64,000 bases of DNA from assembly GCA_000231825.2 (NCBI GenBank), contig JH720323.1, positions 275,825-339,824 of the forward strand, given 5' to 3'. Of this stretch, positions 25,220-41,575 are shown in pieces (within the stretch, counting starts at the first letter, position 1; every line of letters begins with the position of its first letter). The translations under genes and the position numbers were made by a program. Source of the stretch: Tetrahymena elliotti 4EA. Taxonomy: Eukaryota > Ciliophora > Oligohymenophorea > Hymenostomatida > Tetrahymenidae. The notes below the pieces were generated by a model, which had not been told where the DNA came from, did not search any database, and saw nothing but the letters and a program-made list of their open reading frames with translations.

Positions 25220-27401
25220 ATGCGTAGTTAGAACAATCAAGATAGATATTCTACAATCACTTCAAGTACAAATGAAAATACTTTAGAGCTACCAATCTAG
25301 GGTTAGGAGGATGATATATATCTTTCAGAAAAGCATAATGAAAAAATTTTAAATGAAGATTTATTAAGAGATGATAAAAAGGAAAAAGAACCACCAAAAA
25401 GAGTCAATATCTTTGCAACTAAGCATCGTAGAAATTTGATGAGATTCCTTCAGTATTCTTTGGAGAACAAAAACTATTTAATATTTGGAAATATAGGTTT
25501 AATTATAACATCCGTTTGCTAAATCTCTCTACCTTACTTAACAGGTAGAATGGTTGATGTTATAAGCTCTGACAAATCTTCTGAAGACTTAACGTAATTT
25601 CTTTTTTTTAATTTGATTTTATATTTTATTTAAAAAGCAAATAATATTTCAACCATTTCAAGCTAACTAAGTAAGCTAAAATGGAAATTAGAAGAATTAG
25701 TTTTAGATTTAAATAAAAATTATTTTAAAAAAAAATATAAATAGGTGGCTTGCTCTAAGTTTTGTTACTCTAGGAGTTTTTTCAGCAGTTTTTTCTTTTA
25801 TAAGAGGATATTGCTTTAACATTTTGGGAGAAAAGGTCATGCTAAAGTTGAGAAGTGAACTATTTGATAAGTTTGTTTAAAAAGATGTTGCATTTTATGA
25901 TGTAAATAAGAGTGGTGAATTAATGAGTAGAATAACAAGTGATACTGCAATAGTATAAAGTGCTGCAAGTGACAGCTTGTCAATTTTACTAAGAAATATT
26001 ATTTAGTTTATAGGTAGCTTTATCATACTTTGGGTCATTTCATATGAATTAACTATGATACTTTTTATAATTGTCCCTCCTCTTATAATAGGAATAGCAG
26101 TATTTATCAGATTATTTAAAAAATACTCTAAATTATATTAAGATAAGCTTGCTGTTGGCAATTCATTTGCTAATGAAGCCTTTGGAAACATTAGAGTAGT
26201 TAAAAGTTTTGCTAGAGAAGGAAAGGAGTCCTAAAATTTTTATAAATATATGTAAGATGCTTATGTTTATGGTGAGAAAAAATCACTTTTACATGGTTCC
26301 TTCTTAGGTGTTGTTACATTATTAGGAGAAGGGGCTATTCTATGTGTATTATGGTATGGAGGAAAGTTAGTCTTAGAAGGAAAATTAACAACAGGATAGC
26401 TCTCTTCATTTATTCTTTACACTATAACTCTCTCTGCAGGTCTTTTGGCTGTAGGTGGAATCTCTAATCAAATTATTACAGCTGTAGGAGTGTCAGAAAA
26501 ACTTTTTGAAATGATGGATGTAGAAATAGGAATTAAATCAGGTATTAAAACTAAAAATAATCTGGAAGGTAACATTACCTTTGAAAATGTCACTTTTGAG
26601 TATCCAACTAAAAAGAACGTTGATGTAAATAAATTTATTTAAAAATATAGCAATATTAATTTATATATTTTTTTATTATAGGTTTTGAAAAACGTCAACT
26701 TTGAAGTCAAACAAGGATAAGTGGTTGCTTTAGTAGGAAGTTCTGGAAGTGGTAAATCTAGCACAGTTAGTTTAATCCAAAGATTTTATGATGTTAAAGA
26801 AGGTTTTGTTAAACTAGATAATATTGACATAAAAGAATATAATTTAAATTGGGTAAGAGAATAAATAGGTTATGTTTCTTAAGAACCTACTTTATTTTCT
26901 GGCACACTTAAAGAAAATATAGTATATGGAGTTAATTCTTATTCTTAATAGGATATAGATAAAGCCTTAGAAATGGCTAATGCAAAACAATTTGTATATG
27001 ATACTACAATTTTCCCTGATGGCCTAAACACATTAGTTGGAGAAAGAGGAGTTAAATTATCTGGAGGATAGAAATAAAGAATAGCAATAGCAAGAGCATT
27101 GATTAAAAACCCTAGAATTTTAATATTTGATGAAGCTACTAGTGCTTTAGATGCTGAAAGTGAGTATCAAGTACAAAAAGCTATAGATAATTTAATGGTA
27201 CATGGACAAAAAACCATTATTGTAATCGCTCATAGATTAAGTACAATCAAAACAGCAGATACAATCATAGTTATATAAAATGGAGAAGTAAAGGAAATAG
27301 GAAATCATAAATAGTTACTTTCTATTAAAAATGGATTTTATACTACTCTAATTTAAAGACAAATCTCTGGTATTGAAGAGTGTGACTCTGAATAATAGTG
27401 A
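25220..27401 (+). CDS. ABCB-type half-size ABC transporter
   Basis: One membrane domain followed by one ATP-binding domain (TMD-NBD, 657 aa). Exons 25220-25593, 25745-26624 and 26682-27401 sum to 658 codons. After a hydrophilic N-terminus, the ABC membrane domain shows the expected helices and coupling region ([37 protein letters not shown]). The NBD has Walker [11 protein letters not shown]-loop GYVSQEP, signature LSGGQKQR, Walker [12 protein letters not shown] and H-loop AHRLST. All catalytic residues are intact, so it should hydrolyse ATP, working as a homo- or heterodimer. The closest architecture is the TAP/ABCB8/ABCB10 group of exporters; substrate and membrane are unknown, and no clear mitochondrial presequence was seen. 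The two Gln of the signature motif are encoded by TAG and TAA, direct evidence for the genetic code. Confidence 0.95.
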
Positions 27402-27888
27402 AATCATTTTTATTAATCATCAGAGTAATTAAAGGAATTAGAGATATTAAAAATAAAATAATACTTTTTGGTATTTTTCAAATCTTTACTCTCATTTCTT
27501 TACAAAAAATTATATAATAATAGTAATAATTTATTTTTAATTTATGTTTATTCATAAAAATTTAAAGTTCTTGTTGAAAGTAAATTAGTATTTTAAAATA
27601 ATTACTTTTAAAAAATTCATGATAAATTTGTAAGTTTTAATCAAAAATGATAAAAAAAGAAAAAAGTATTATTTATTATTTTCTTTTTTAAGTAATTGCT
27701 CATATTTAATTTTTTTCAACATTAGAATGAAATTATATATTCATGACAAAATAATAGAATGAATATTTTATTTTTGTAATTCAATCAAAAAATAGACAAA
27801 AAAATTTCTTAAAAATAAATTATTTTTATCAAATTAAACTTAAATATTCTTAAAATCTACAAGGTAATGAATAATTGAATTAAAGAGA
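27402..27888. other. Intergenic region
   Basis: AT-rich spacer downstream of the ABC transporter. Nothing recognised. Confidence 0.5.
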
Positions 27889-28335
27889 ATGAAGATAAAA
27901 AAAATAAGATCATAATAGTTGTTAATTTTAATTGCTATCAAATATTTTTAACACCACTCCAATTTATTAACAAAGAGTTAAAAGTTATTACACTTTCTTT
28001 ATTAATTAATCTTTGAAAATTTGTTTTTTTCAGAATAGTAAAAAATATTGAATTAAAACTTCAAAAAAAAGAGTCTTGGTATATCTCCACCATTATTATT
28101 TGTATCGCTTACTTTAATAGTTATTCTATTACTGTTATTTATTTTTATCTACTTTGGAATTAATGCATTTACAAATGGAGGTACATTTAACTCAGTTATA
28201 AACTCAAGCATTCCAGTAATTGCTGGTACTGGTACTTCTAAATTTTAATCTAATAAAAAGATCAAGCTAAAAGATGAGGAAATCTAAAATGCTATCTAAG
28301 AGACTTAAGGAGTAATTCATTCTGATAATATATGA
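27889..28335 (+). CDS. Small single-pass membrane protein (hypothetical)
   Basis: One open frame of 149 codons (ATG 27889, TGA 28333-28335) with TAA/TAG as Gln. The central segment is a strong membrane helix (SPPLLFVSLTLIVILLLLFI), preceded by KKKSLGI and followed by a Gly/Ser-rich then charged C-terminus (KKIKLKDEEIQNAIQETQG). The composition of the second half is more protein-like than the AT background. The N-terminal half (before about 28030) is doubtful: tttttttcag at about 28024-28033 would be a good 3' splice site, so the real first exon may be elsewhere. No family recognised. Confidence 0.45.
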
Positions 28336-29132
28336 TAAAATTTTTTGATCCTACTTATCTATAAAAATAATAATAATTTAAATTTTTTCATAAAAATACA
28401 AACATGCATTAAAATATTTTCACATTCTTTTTCTAAAATAATTTTGATTAATCAAATAATAAATCATTTACCAAACTAAAATGTTTTAGTTTGCATGTGA
28501 TAAAATGAACACCTCTTTTGTAAATTTAATTAGTATTTTGTTTTATTTATCAGCACTTTGTAATAAATATTTTTAATTATTAAGAAGTTTTATTTATAGT
28601 TTTTAGTATGTGTTAAAAATATCAAAATTAGAAGATTCTTTTAGTGTGTAGAACTGTAAAATAAACATATTTAAAGAAGAAATAAAATAAATTTAATGAA
28701 ATAATATTTTGGAAATTTGGAAATTAAATTTGAAATGCAATAGCTTAGAAAATTTTAAATGAAATGAAAGCTCATATATTAACAAGCTATTAAATTTCTT
28801 TTTTGATAATTTAAATAATTTCAAGTTTTGAAAAAAAAAACTTTTTATGATAAATTATTAAATTCAATTTTTAGATTATGTAAGAAAAGTTTAATCTATA
28901 TATTAGGAAATAATTTTAATCAAAACAAATTTTTTTTCAATTTTAGAAAATATTTTTTTCTTCGAAAGAAAATTAAGAGAAAATGAAATAATTTTCCAAA
29001 TAAAATTAGTTTTAATCTAAAAAACAAAAACAACTTTCAATAATAACCTTTTGCTAAAATTTTTATTATGTTTAATAAAAGGTTTTTATCAAATTTAAAA
29101 GCAAAGAATTACTTATTGATTTCATTCTTCAT
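28336..29132. other. Convergent intergenic spacer
   Basis: AT-rich spacer between convergent genes. No gene or repeat seen. Confidence 0.5.
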
Positions 29133-30862
29133 TCAATCTTATTTAATAAAGCTTTTAGTAAATTTTATTATTTTTATTGATTTTATTGAATAGGTCTAAT
29201 GCAGAGAAAATATTCTTTGTCTGATTCATAAGAATCAAATTCCTTCTTATTTTTCTTAGGTAACGTTATTATAGTTTGGAAAATCTCTTACTTAACAATA
29301 TTTGTTTTTTAAACAAAATTAGATTTCTAATTTTCTCATCTAATTTTCATGCCTAATCATTAATTACTAATTAAAACTCCTTTCTGACTGGAAGTAAACT
29401 TATTATCTTCACTTTTTGAAAAGAAAAGATCTTGGTAATGAGCCACTCCTCTCTGCATTTATATTAGATAAATCCTAGATATATAGCATAATCTTACTCA
29501 CTATTATAAAATGGGTTTATATATATTTGAAGATTATACATCATTTAAGGATCAATAGATTTATTTGTAAAGAATTAAACATACATACCAGCTACAACTA
29601 TTTAATTTTTATGTAGCAATTTTTTTATTTTATTTTCATATTTGTATGAAATTTACTATCGCATTCTGATTTTAAGAAGCTATATTATCTGGTAACATCT
29701 ATTTCATAGTTATTCTGAGCAATAATTCTGCTTAGAAAAATCTTATTTTTATTGAAAAAATCTAAAATTTCCTCATTCATTTTTTTAATTTTTTCAGAAA
29801 TAAAATTTTTTTCTTATTGTGTCTCAGCTTTTAGTGTTAAGTTAACGAACTCATTCATTTAACAATATGTTCCTATATTTTTAATGATATTTTAAAATTG
29901 TTGTGTGCTAATTTTAGAAAAATCTATAATGCTATTTAAAATTGATGAATAAAATAATTATTTGTCAAATTATGGCATGATAATTTTTGCATACTAACTC
30001 ATTTTTTCTTTTAACTCATTTAAGCTTTCAAGGCCAAGATTTATCCCTGCATCACTCTTAATGTAATCAAAGTTTAGAAAGAATGACTCAATCTAATAGA
30101 AATTTTCATTAATTTGCTTTTATACTAGCTTTGGGTATTTTAACTTTTGAAATTCTTCAGAAGCTAAATTTTTGCATTTGTTCTTCTAGAATCTGTTGAT
30201 TTTTTTTTCTTTAAGTGAGAATTCTTGATGTTAGTTTCAATTATTTCAAGTCCTTTTATATAGCCTTGCTCGACTAGTTCAATAGCATTTTTGAGTTCCT
30301 CTTTATGAGATATAGAATTGTATGCCTATATTAAATGTTCTTTTTTTATTAATAAATGGCTTTTAAATTTATTAGTTATTAGTTATTTCATTTAGATCAT
30401 TTTTTTATTTACACCCATACTGAGTTCATCTAAGAACTCTTCTATTATCTATTCACCATTCTTAACACTGAGTTCTAAAGTGACATCTTGATATTTTTTT
30501 AAAATATCAGAATTTTCTACAATTGGCCAATTCATAAAAATATCATCTTTCTAAAAATCATCATAAAAAAGTATGTTTTATGAGTTAATATTATTACTGA
30601 AAAACACTTTGGGCATAAATTAATTATTTACTCTACATTGTTAAAGGTCTTTAATAATTTGATCATATTTATAAAACTATGATAAAACATTTTTAACATA
30701 TATCATATCTCTTTCAAAATATTTGCAAATATGAAAAAAAATATATTTTGTATTTTTTCTAGATTCTTATTAACCTTTTTTTTGAAAAACCTTTTCAAAA
30801 TTAAAATAAATTTCATAGTTTTTAAAGTAATTAATTTGAATTTTGATTATTCTTAAAAACAT
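29133..30862 (-). CDS. Ciliate-family protein, paralogue of the 41.6-43.4 kb gene
   Basis: ATG 30862 (MFLRIIKIQ...), TGA 29133-29135. The first about 480 codons are a single open frame. A 3' intron complex near 29450-29560 and one around 29290-29390 remain approximate. A block around 30380-30560 (MNWPIVENSDILKKYQDVT, EQIIEEFLDELSMGVNKKM) aligns with the block KWPPVNNYQIIQDLIDLTS, EKQIVSFFQEFKEEL...QKKM in the gene at 41576-43378, in the same order and spacing, so the two are family members. Unlike that gene, the N-terminal CxxH/CxxC zinc-like pairs are not intact here (only HICKYF and a lone later Cys). The rest is helical and charged, with a Lys-rich loop. Function unknown. Confidence 0.7.
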
Positions 30863-31413
30863 TATACATATTATTATTTTCAAATAAAAAGAGCTTGATG
30901 AAAGTGAGTAAATTAAGTAATTAAAAATTAATAGAAAAAATGAACAATTTAAGAACACGTCAAAAGAGAATTAAAGGCTTTCTTTTCTATGTTTACATGT
31001 TTTAAATAAATCTAAAAAAAACTGAAAAAAAAACTATCTTCCATTAACATTAAAAAGTAAAATGTTTTTGATTTTTAAAAATAGTTTATTTAAATTTAGA
31101 ATAATAAAATTAGAGGATAAGCATGTGTAAATAATCTTATTTTTTAAAAATTATGATTAAAAATGCAATTAGTAATTTATTTACAAATATTTTTTAAATG
31201 AATACACAAATATTTGATGTAAAAAAATTATTAACATTTATATTATAGCCATAAAATTAAAAAGATTGTATCTATTTATGAGCTTTTTTTAATTTACTTT
31301 TTGATAATATTCATTTATTTATTAGAAAATTAGACACAAAAAGTATATATTAAATATATATTTTTCAATAGTGATATTAAAAAAATAATTCGAAGTAGTT
31401 CATTTCTTAAAGA
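30863..31413. other. Divergent promoter region
   Basis: About 550 nt between divergently transcribed genes; it must carry the promoter of the PRP5-like gene. It is very A/T-rich and no discrete element is distinguishable. Confidence 0.5.
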
Positions 31414-36117
<4,704 letters not shown>

Positions 36118-36787
36118 GTCATCTTTAGATTATCTTTTTTCAAAAATATTTTTTCAAAGGATATTTGCTACTCAAAATTATTAAATAAACATTTTTATTT
36201 CAAAATCATTTATTTACTTACATATCACTTTTCACAAATCTAGTTTTCTTAAATAATTTTTTCGAATATTTCCGAATAAACAAACAATTTATCTACTTTT
36301 TATGTTTAATTATTAAGTAATTTAAAATAAAATATTTCACTTAAAAAGCTTCAAAAGAAATATAAAATATTTTTATTGGAACTGGAACTGGGTTTTTGTT
36401 ATGGCAAGACAATATGTTGTAAATTAAAAAAAGTAATTTAAAAGAAAATACTATTTTTAAGTTTTTATTATGATTTTTTACACATCCTTGATTAGAATAG
36501 TATTTTAGAAGTAATTTAAAAGAAAACTCCTTTTTTGTGTTTTTTTTTTATGATTTTTTTGTTGTTGGAATTATTAGAATTAAATCTTGCTTGCCAAAAA
36601 AATAAATTGTTCTAAAATTATTATTTAATTTATGGTAAGTAAAAAAATAATAATTGGTTCAGTGAAAAATTGAAAAGGAATTTATTTTTAATACTTTAGG
36701 GTCTATAAAAAGATAATTAAGATTTGGTTATTTTAACATAATTAATTTCATTATAAATAACAAACTAATTTTTATATTAAAAAAAAC
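36118..36787. other. Intergenic region with a short direct repeat
   Basis: Spacer between two + strand genes. It contains the two-copy repeat described separately at 36432-36565; no gene seen. Confidence 0.55.
36432..36565. repeat. Two-copy direct repeat, about 78-nt spacing
   Basis: The 17-mer agtaatttaaaagaaaa occurs at 36432 and again at 36510. Each copy is followed by a T-rich stretch ending in tatgatttttt, so about 50 nt of each copy are alike. It lies in the 3' flank of the PRP5-like gene and upstream of the LRR gene. A local tandem duplication is the simplest reading. Confidence 0.6.
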
Positions 36788-39700
36788 ATGAGTTTAAGCC
36801 ATATAGATATGAAAAACTGTACTCCTGTTAGGTAAAACAAATATTATTTAAGATAGAATGGCTCTCTCGCAAACTTGAAATCTAACATGTTGAGCACATC
36901 TTTACTCAAAAAATAGGTTAAAGATAATTCTATTGTATGTTCGACCCAAGAGATCTCCTTAAATAAATTTAATATAAATCCTACTACCACTAGCTTGAGA
37001 TCTATATCATAAAATCCTCGTTCTTTCTTAATGACTGATGGTCACCGTAATGAAATTTTATCAAACTAAAATAAAAGCTCTACTAAATTTAGATTCCCAA
37101 GTGAGATAGAGATTAATATGGAATAACTTAATTCAGATACCATACACAAAAAAAGCTATGCAGACTTAGTAAGAAAATAACCCAAAGATAAAATAACTAA
37201 AGCTGTTTAGGATTTTGAACGCTATATGATGACTCCAATTAGTGGGACACCAAAATGTTATGGAGATTTCGAAAGTGGCTCAAAACTAAAGAATACTCTC
37301 TAAGCTTTAAAGCTACCTCCTTTAGTCAGTCACAACCAAAAGATTGAAGCTACTGTAGAAAATATAAATGATGAGCTTCAAAAATATAAGCATATAAATA
37401 AGATTGTTGAAGTCGATGGATTCTATGATAAAAGTCACGATCTTAAAGTATCTATGCTTTCATATACTATGCGCTCTCCTCATACTCTTCCTAGGTCCTT
37501 AGGAATAAATAAATCGCTTATCAATGATAAAAGAAAAGTAAGCAAAGGCATATATTAATTAATTCATTTATTTGTTATTCTTCTTTTGGAAATATCTACT
37601 TTGATTGTTCTTTAATTTTTCCAGCATTTAAAAGTAGATTTTCATTAAAATTTACTGAACTCATAAAAGACCCCCTACAAGAATAATCTAAATAATATCT
37701 TAATCTTTATTTACAACTTTATTAATTAACAATTATGATAATTATGATGAATTAAATTTAAACATAATTCTTAAAATTTTAATAATCACTAGAAAGTCTT
37801 TTATTTTTTTATGTGCTTTTTACAAATTTTATGAAAAAATTTTTCTATTTTTAGATAAATATTTCAAGCCAGTTTATTGGAGATAAATATAGTGAAATGG
37901 CTAGTGAAGCACTGAAGCATGAAGACCTTGAAAAAGTTGAGAGTGTAAAATTAAAAGACAATAATCTAACTTCTGCTTCATTGTCTAAGATAGTATAGAG
38001 TCTACCAAGGAATATTTAAAAATTAAATTTATCTGAAAATTCTAAGCTTGGAAAAGAAGGAGTTTTACATTTAGCTCCAGCTTTGTAATAAAAAAAATAT
38101 TTATATCTTAGTGTTGTTAATTTAGAAAATACAAATTTATAAGATGAAGGAGCTTAATTAATTATTTAATCTTTAATTAATTCAACTAATGTTTAAATTT
38201 TAAATCTTTCCAGAAATTCTATTACAGATGCTGTTGCTCCTGTCTTAAAATAATTCTTAGAAGCTTCTGACTCTTTATCTGAGCTTTATATGCATTGGAA
38301 TAAACTAACCTCAATTTCTGGATGTTAGATTGCCGATGCACTTAAAATAAATAATAATCTGATGGTAATTAAAAAAATTTTTATTGTTAATTTGTTTTAA
38401 AATTGAATATCAATAAAATTGTTATATCAAAAAGGTACTTGATTTATCATTCAATGGGTTAGGTAGCCATTTTGGATTAAATTCTAAAATGTGTGGGAAA
38501 AAGCTCATTGAAAGTCTGAACAGATAAAAAAGCAATATGAGACATTTAGATATTTCTTATAATAACTTTACTATTGAGGAAGGTAGAATCATATAAGAAG
38601 TAATTAAAGGAAATGATGGAATTATTGGTTTTCATTTTGAAGGAAATTGCAATGATATGTTTTATGTTGATTCAAGAGGTTTTTTAATTGAAAGATCATT
38701 AGGAGAGGAAATTAAAGAATAACTTCATTTAAAAAAAAAACGTATTTAAGGAGTCAAATTTATTGGTTAAAATAAAATTTAAAACGAATTAATGAACATA
38801 GTTGATAATTGTTGGATTTGTGATGGTTGGACAGAATTATAGTTTGCTATTGAAGGTGTAGGGGAATGTACATTTTTACATTTCGATTTTGAAGGGTATA
38901 GACCTATTTGTATGGATAAATAATCTGATGGTAAATTTACTTTAATTAAGATGTGCCCTCCTAGAAAGAAAATAAAATTCTTTTTTACTGACCCAACATC
39001 TCTTGTTGCATTCACAACTGAAGGTTACTAAAAGGAAAAATAAATAAATATTCATAATAATGCAGTTGCTTTTAAATAATTCTAGAAAGCTTTCGAGGGA
39101 TCCTTAGCTAGTATTCCAAATATTGAAGATGAAAATGAATAAGAATCTAAAAAATCTAAAGTTTTAAATAGCTCTAATTCCTAAAAAAAGATACCAACAA
39201 GCAGTTCTTTGCCTAATAACGAAAGAAGCCCTAGTAAACCCAGATTTGGATAAAGCAGCTAAAAGAAGATCTAATAAAAGGAGATCAAAGTAAAAACAGA
39301 AAGATTAAATTAATTTTCTGATACAATGAAATAGCTGATTTATAATGAAAAAACTGGTAAATATACAATTACATATTAAGATGGTACTCCTGTAGAGTAT
39401 GAAATGCCTGTTTATTTTAATGTTTATAAAACTGATATAAATAAATCAGTTTTTTCTAAGTATAAAGATGTATAAATTTTATCATATCCTCGTGTTCCTT
39501 AAAAAATTGTTTAATTGAGTGCAAAAAAAGAATGGGTTGTAGAAAAAAGTATTTTTAAAGATTATATTAAAGATAATGAGGATTTAATTGATAAATGCTT
39601 CGAGTTTGATTTTAATCAGTCTCGTATATCTAAAGTTGTCACAGATAAAGATGACCTTGCTAAAGTTAAAGCTATTTTAAAGGAAAATTATAGAAAAATT

Positions 39701-41329
39701 AAAAGAAACTACAAGCTCTATTCTTCTTATGCTTCTGGTGAAATATTTTGTATTGCTTAAAATATTTTATCACAGTTTGCTATGAAGTGTGGCATAATTG
39801 ATAATAAATTTTCTTTTGCTGATTTAGATTACAATATCATAGCAACATCATCAGTTTAAAAAACAAATAACTATCTTAATCCAGATAAAGTCTTGATTAG
39901 ATATAAATTTATGGAAATTTTTGTTAGAATTGCAGGAGATAAGTACATCAAGTATGGGAAATCTAAAAAGTATTCTGAAGCCTTAATTGAACTCTTTAGT
40001 GATTAAATATTGTAAGATTAGTTGGATTTAGCAGATGATGCTCAGGAATGGAGATATACCAAGTAAATTTATTTTTAAAACAATTTTTTTATTTTTTAAA
40101 TTAATTTAAAATAACTAAAAAAAGATTTTGGAATGAAGGGTGTGATATCATTTTTAAGCAAAATATGGATTTGATAAAATCTCTTTGGAATTAATTTGCT
40201 GATTCTCGTAAAACAGAGAAAAGAAGTTTCATGAACTACAAGACAATGAATATCTCAGAATTTAGAGATTTTATTAATTATTTTGAATTTATTGATACAT
40301 CATTTAACGAAAGAGATATTAATATGGTCTTTAACATGTCTATGTAGACTTGCATAGATGAGGTTAATAATGATAAGCACTTGCTTATGAATTTCAATGA
40401 GTTTTTAGAGTCAATAGCAAGAGTTGCTGAAATAAGAGTTTTCAAAGAAGAAGAAAAAGAAGAAGCAGATGCTTAATCGGAAAAAGAAGAATAAGATGAA
40501 GATGATTAGGATTAAGAATAGATAAGTGAAGAGGAAGATAATAATTAAGAGAATTATAAGAATAATTAATCTGATAAAGAATCATCTAGTTATAACTCTA
40601 GAAGAAATTCTGTTGATGAACAATAATAATAGTAATAGTAATAGTAATAATAATAAAGTTCTTTAGCTTACATTTTAGATAGCGAATCAGAAGAAGAGGA
40701 AGAATAGCCTAAATAAGGAAAATCCGTAATGTTTATCAAGCAAAAAACTATTGATTTAGAATAGGCTAAAAAGTCGATGACAAGACTAAACAGCTCTTCC
40801 AGATAAAATACTCCTAACAAATCAAGAGATAATAGAAACAAGATCTCAAACTCATAAAGAGGATCTTAGAATGAATTTGAAAATGAATATAATGAAGAAA
40901 CAGAAGATGCTCCAAAGACCAAAACTAAAATAAGATTTAAGGATAATTAAGTAGATTTGAATTCTAAAACAAATAACATTGACATAGATTTTTAGAGAAG
41001 ACAAGAAAGAAAGTTGATTAAATAAGTTCCATTGAAATTTAAATTATTCTAGCTAATTAGCTATATTCTTAAAAAATAAGCAGAAAGAGCTAAGGTATTT
41101 TTACTTTTTAATTTTTAAAATCATTTCATTATTTTTTAAATAAAAGAAAGGAGATAAAAAGAATTAAATTTATAAGAAATAACAAAGTCTAATTGATCTT
41201 AAAAATTCCATTATTTCTGTAGAAAGAAGTAAAGATGGAAATGGATACATTAGAAGAATAGAAGGTAATAGACTATTTCAGAGAGCAACAGATAAGCTCC
41301 AAATAGAAGACTAATAAATAAAGAAATGA
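36788..41329 (+). CDS. Large leucine-rich-repeat protein with acidic Gln-rich C-terminus
   Basis: The five-exon model (36788-37537, 37855-38364, 38435-40062, 40125-41094, 41147-41329) sums to 1347 codons, 1346 aa. The N-terminal 250 residues are Ser/Asn-rich and disordered. Then come RNI-type LRRs (VESVKLKDNNLTSASL, IQKLNLSENSKLGKEGV, VQILNLSRNSITD, LSELYMHWNKLTSISG, VLDLSFNGLGSHFG, MRHLDISYNNFT), as in ciliary or NLR-type LRR proteins. A long globular region follows, including WICDGWTELQFAIEGVGE and two helical segments reminiscent of EF-hand-like ciliate LRR proteins (FRDFINYFEFIDTSFNERDI; LLMNFNEFLESIARVAEI). The C-terminus is strongly acidic with a 12-residue polyglutamine at 40621-40656. 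A role as an axonemal or cortical scaffold is inferred only. The 317-nt first intron also contains an open frame, so an alternative exon there cannot be excluded. Confidence 0.85.
40621..40656 (+). repeat. Polyglutamine tract written in reassigned stop codons
   Basis: Within the LRR gene, twelve consecutive Gln codons run caa then eleven TAA/TAG codons, in frame with exon 4. Under the standard code this would be eleven stops in a row. Trinucleotide slippage of TAA/TAG is a plausible origin. Confidence 0.85.
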
Positions 41330-41575
41330 ATTATATTATTATATTATATTACTAAAAAGAATATATTTTCGTATAATAAATACTTTGTCAAATGATTTTA
41401 CTTATTTTATTTGTTCAAAAATTACAAAAATAAACACAATTGATGACGAAAATGAATAATCAAAAATCCTTTTTATTTATTTAATTCCAATAGATTCTTT
41501 GACTGAAATGATGCTTTTTTAAATTTGTTTATTTGATAATTGTTTGATAAATAATTTTTTATTTTTTTGAATAAA

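Noticed and set aside
37538..37854. Extra exon inside the first intron of the LRR gene
   Set aside because: A frame is open from about 37625, but joining it breaks phase with exon 1. A single 317-nt intron keeps all exons in whole codons, so the simpler model was kept.
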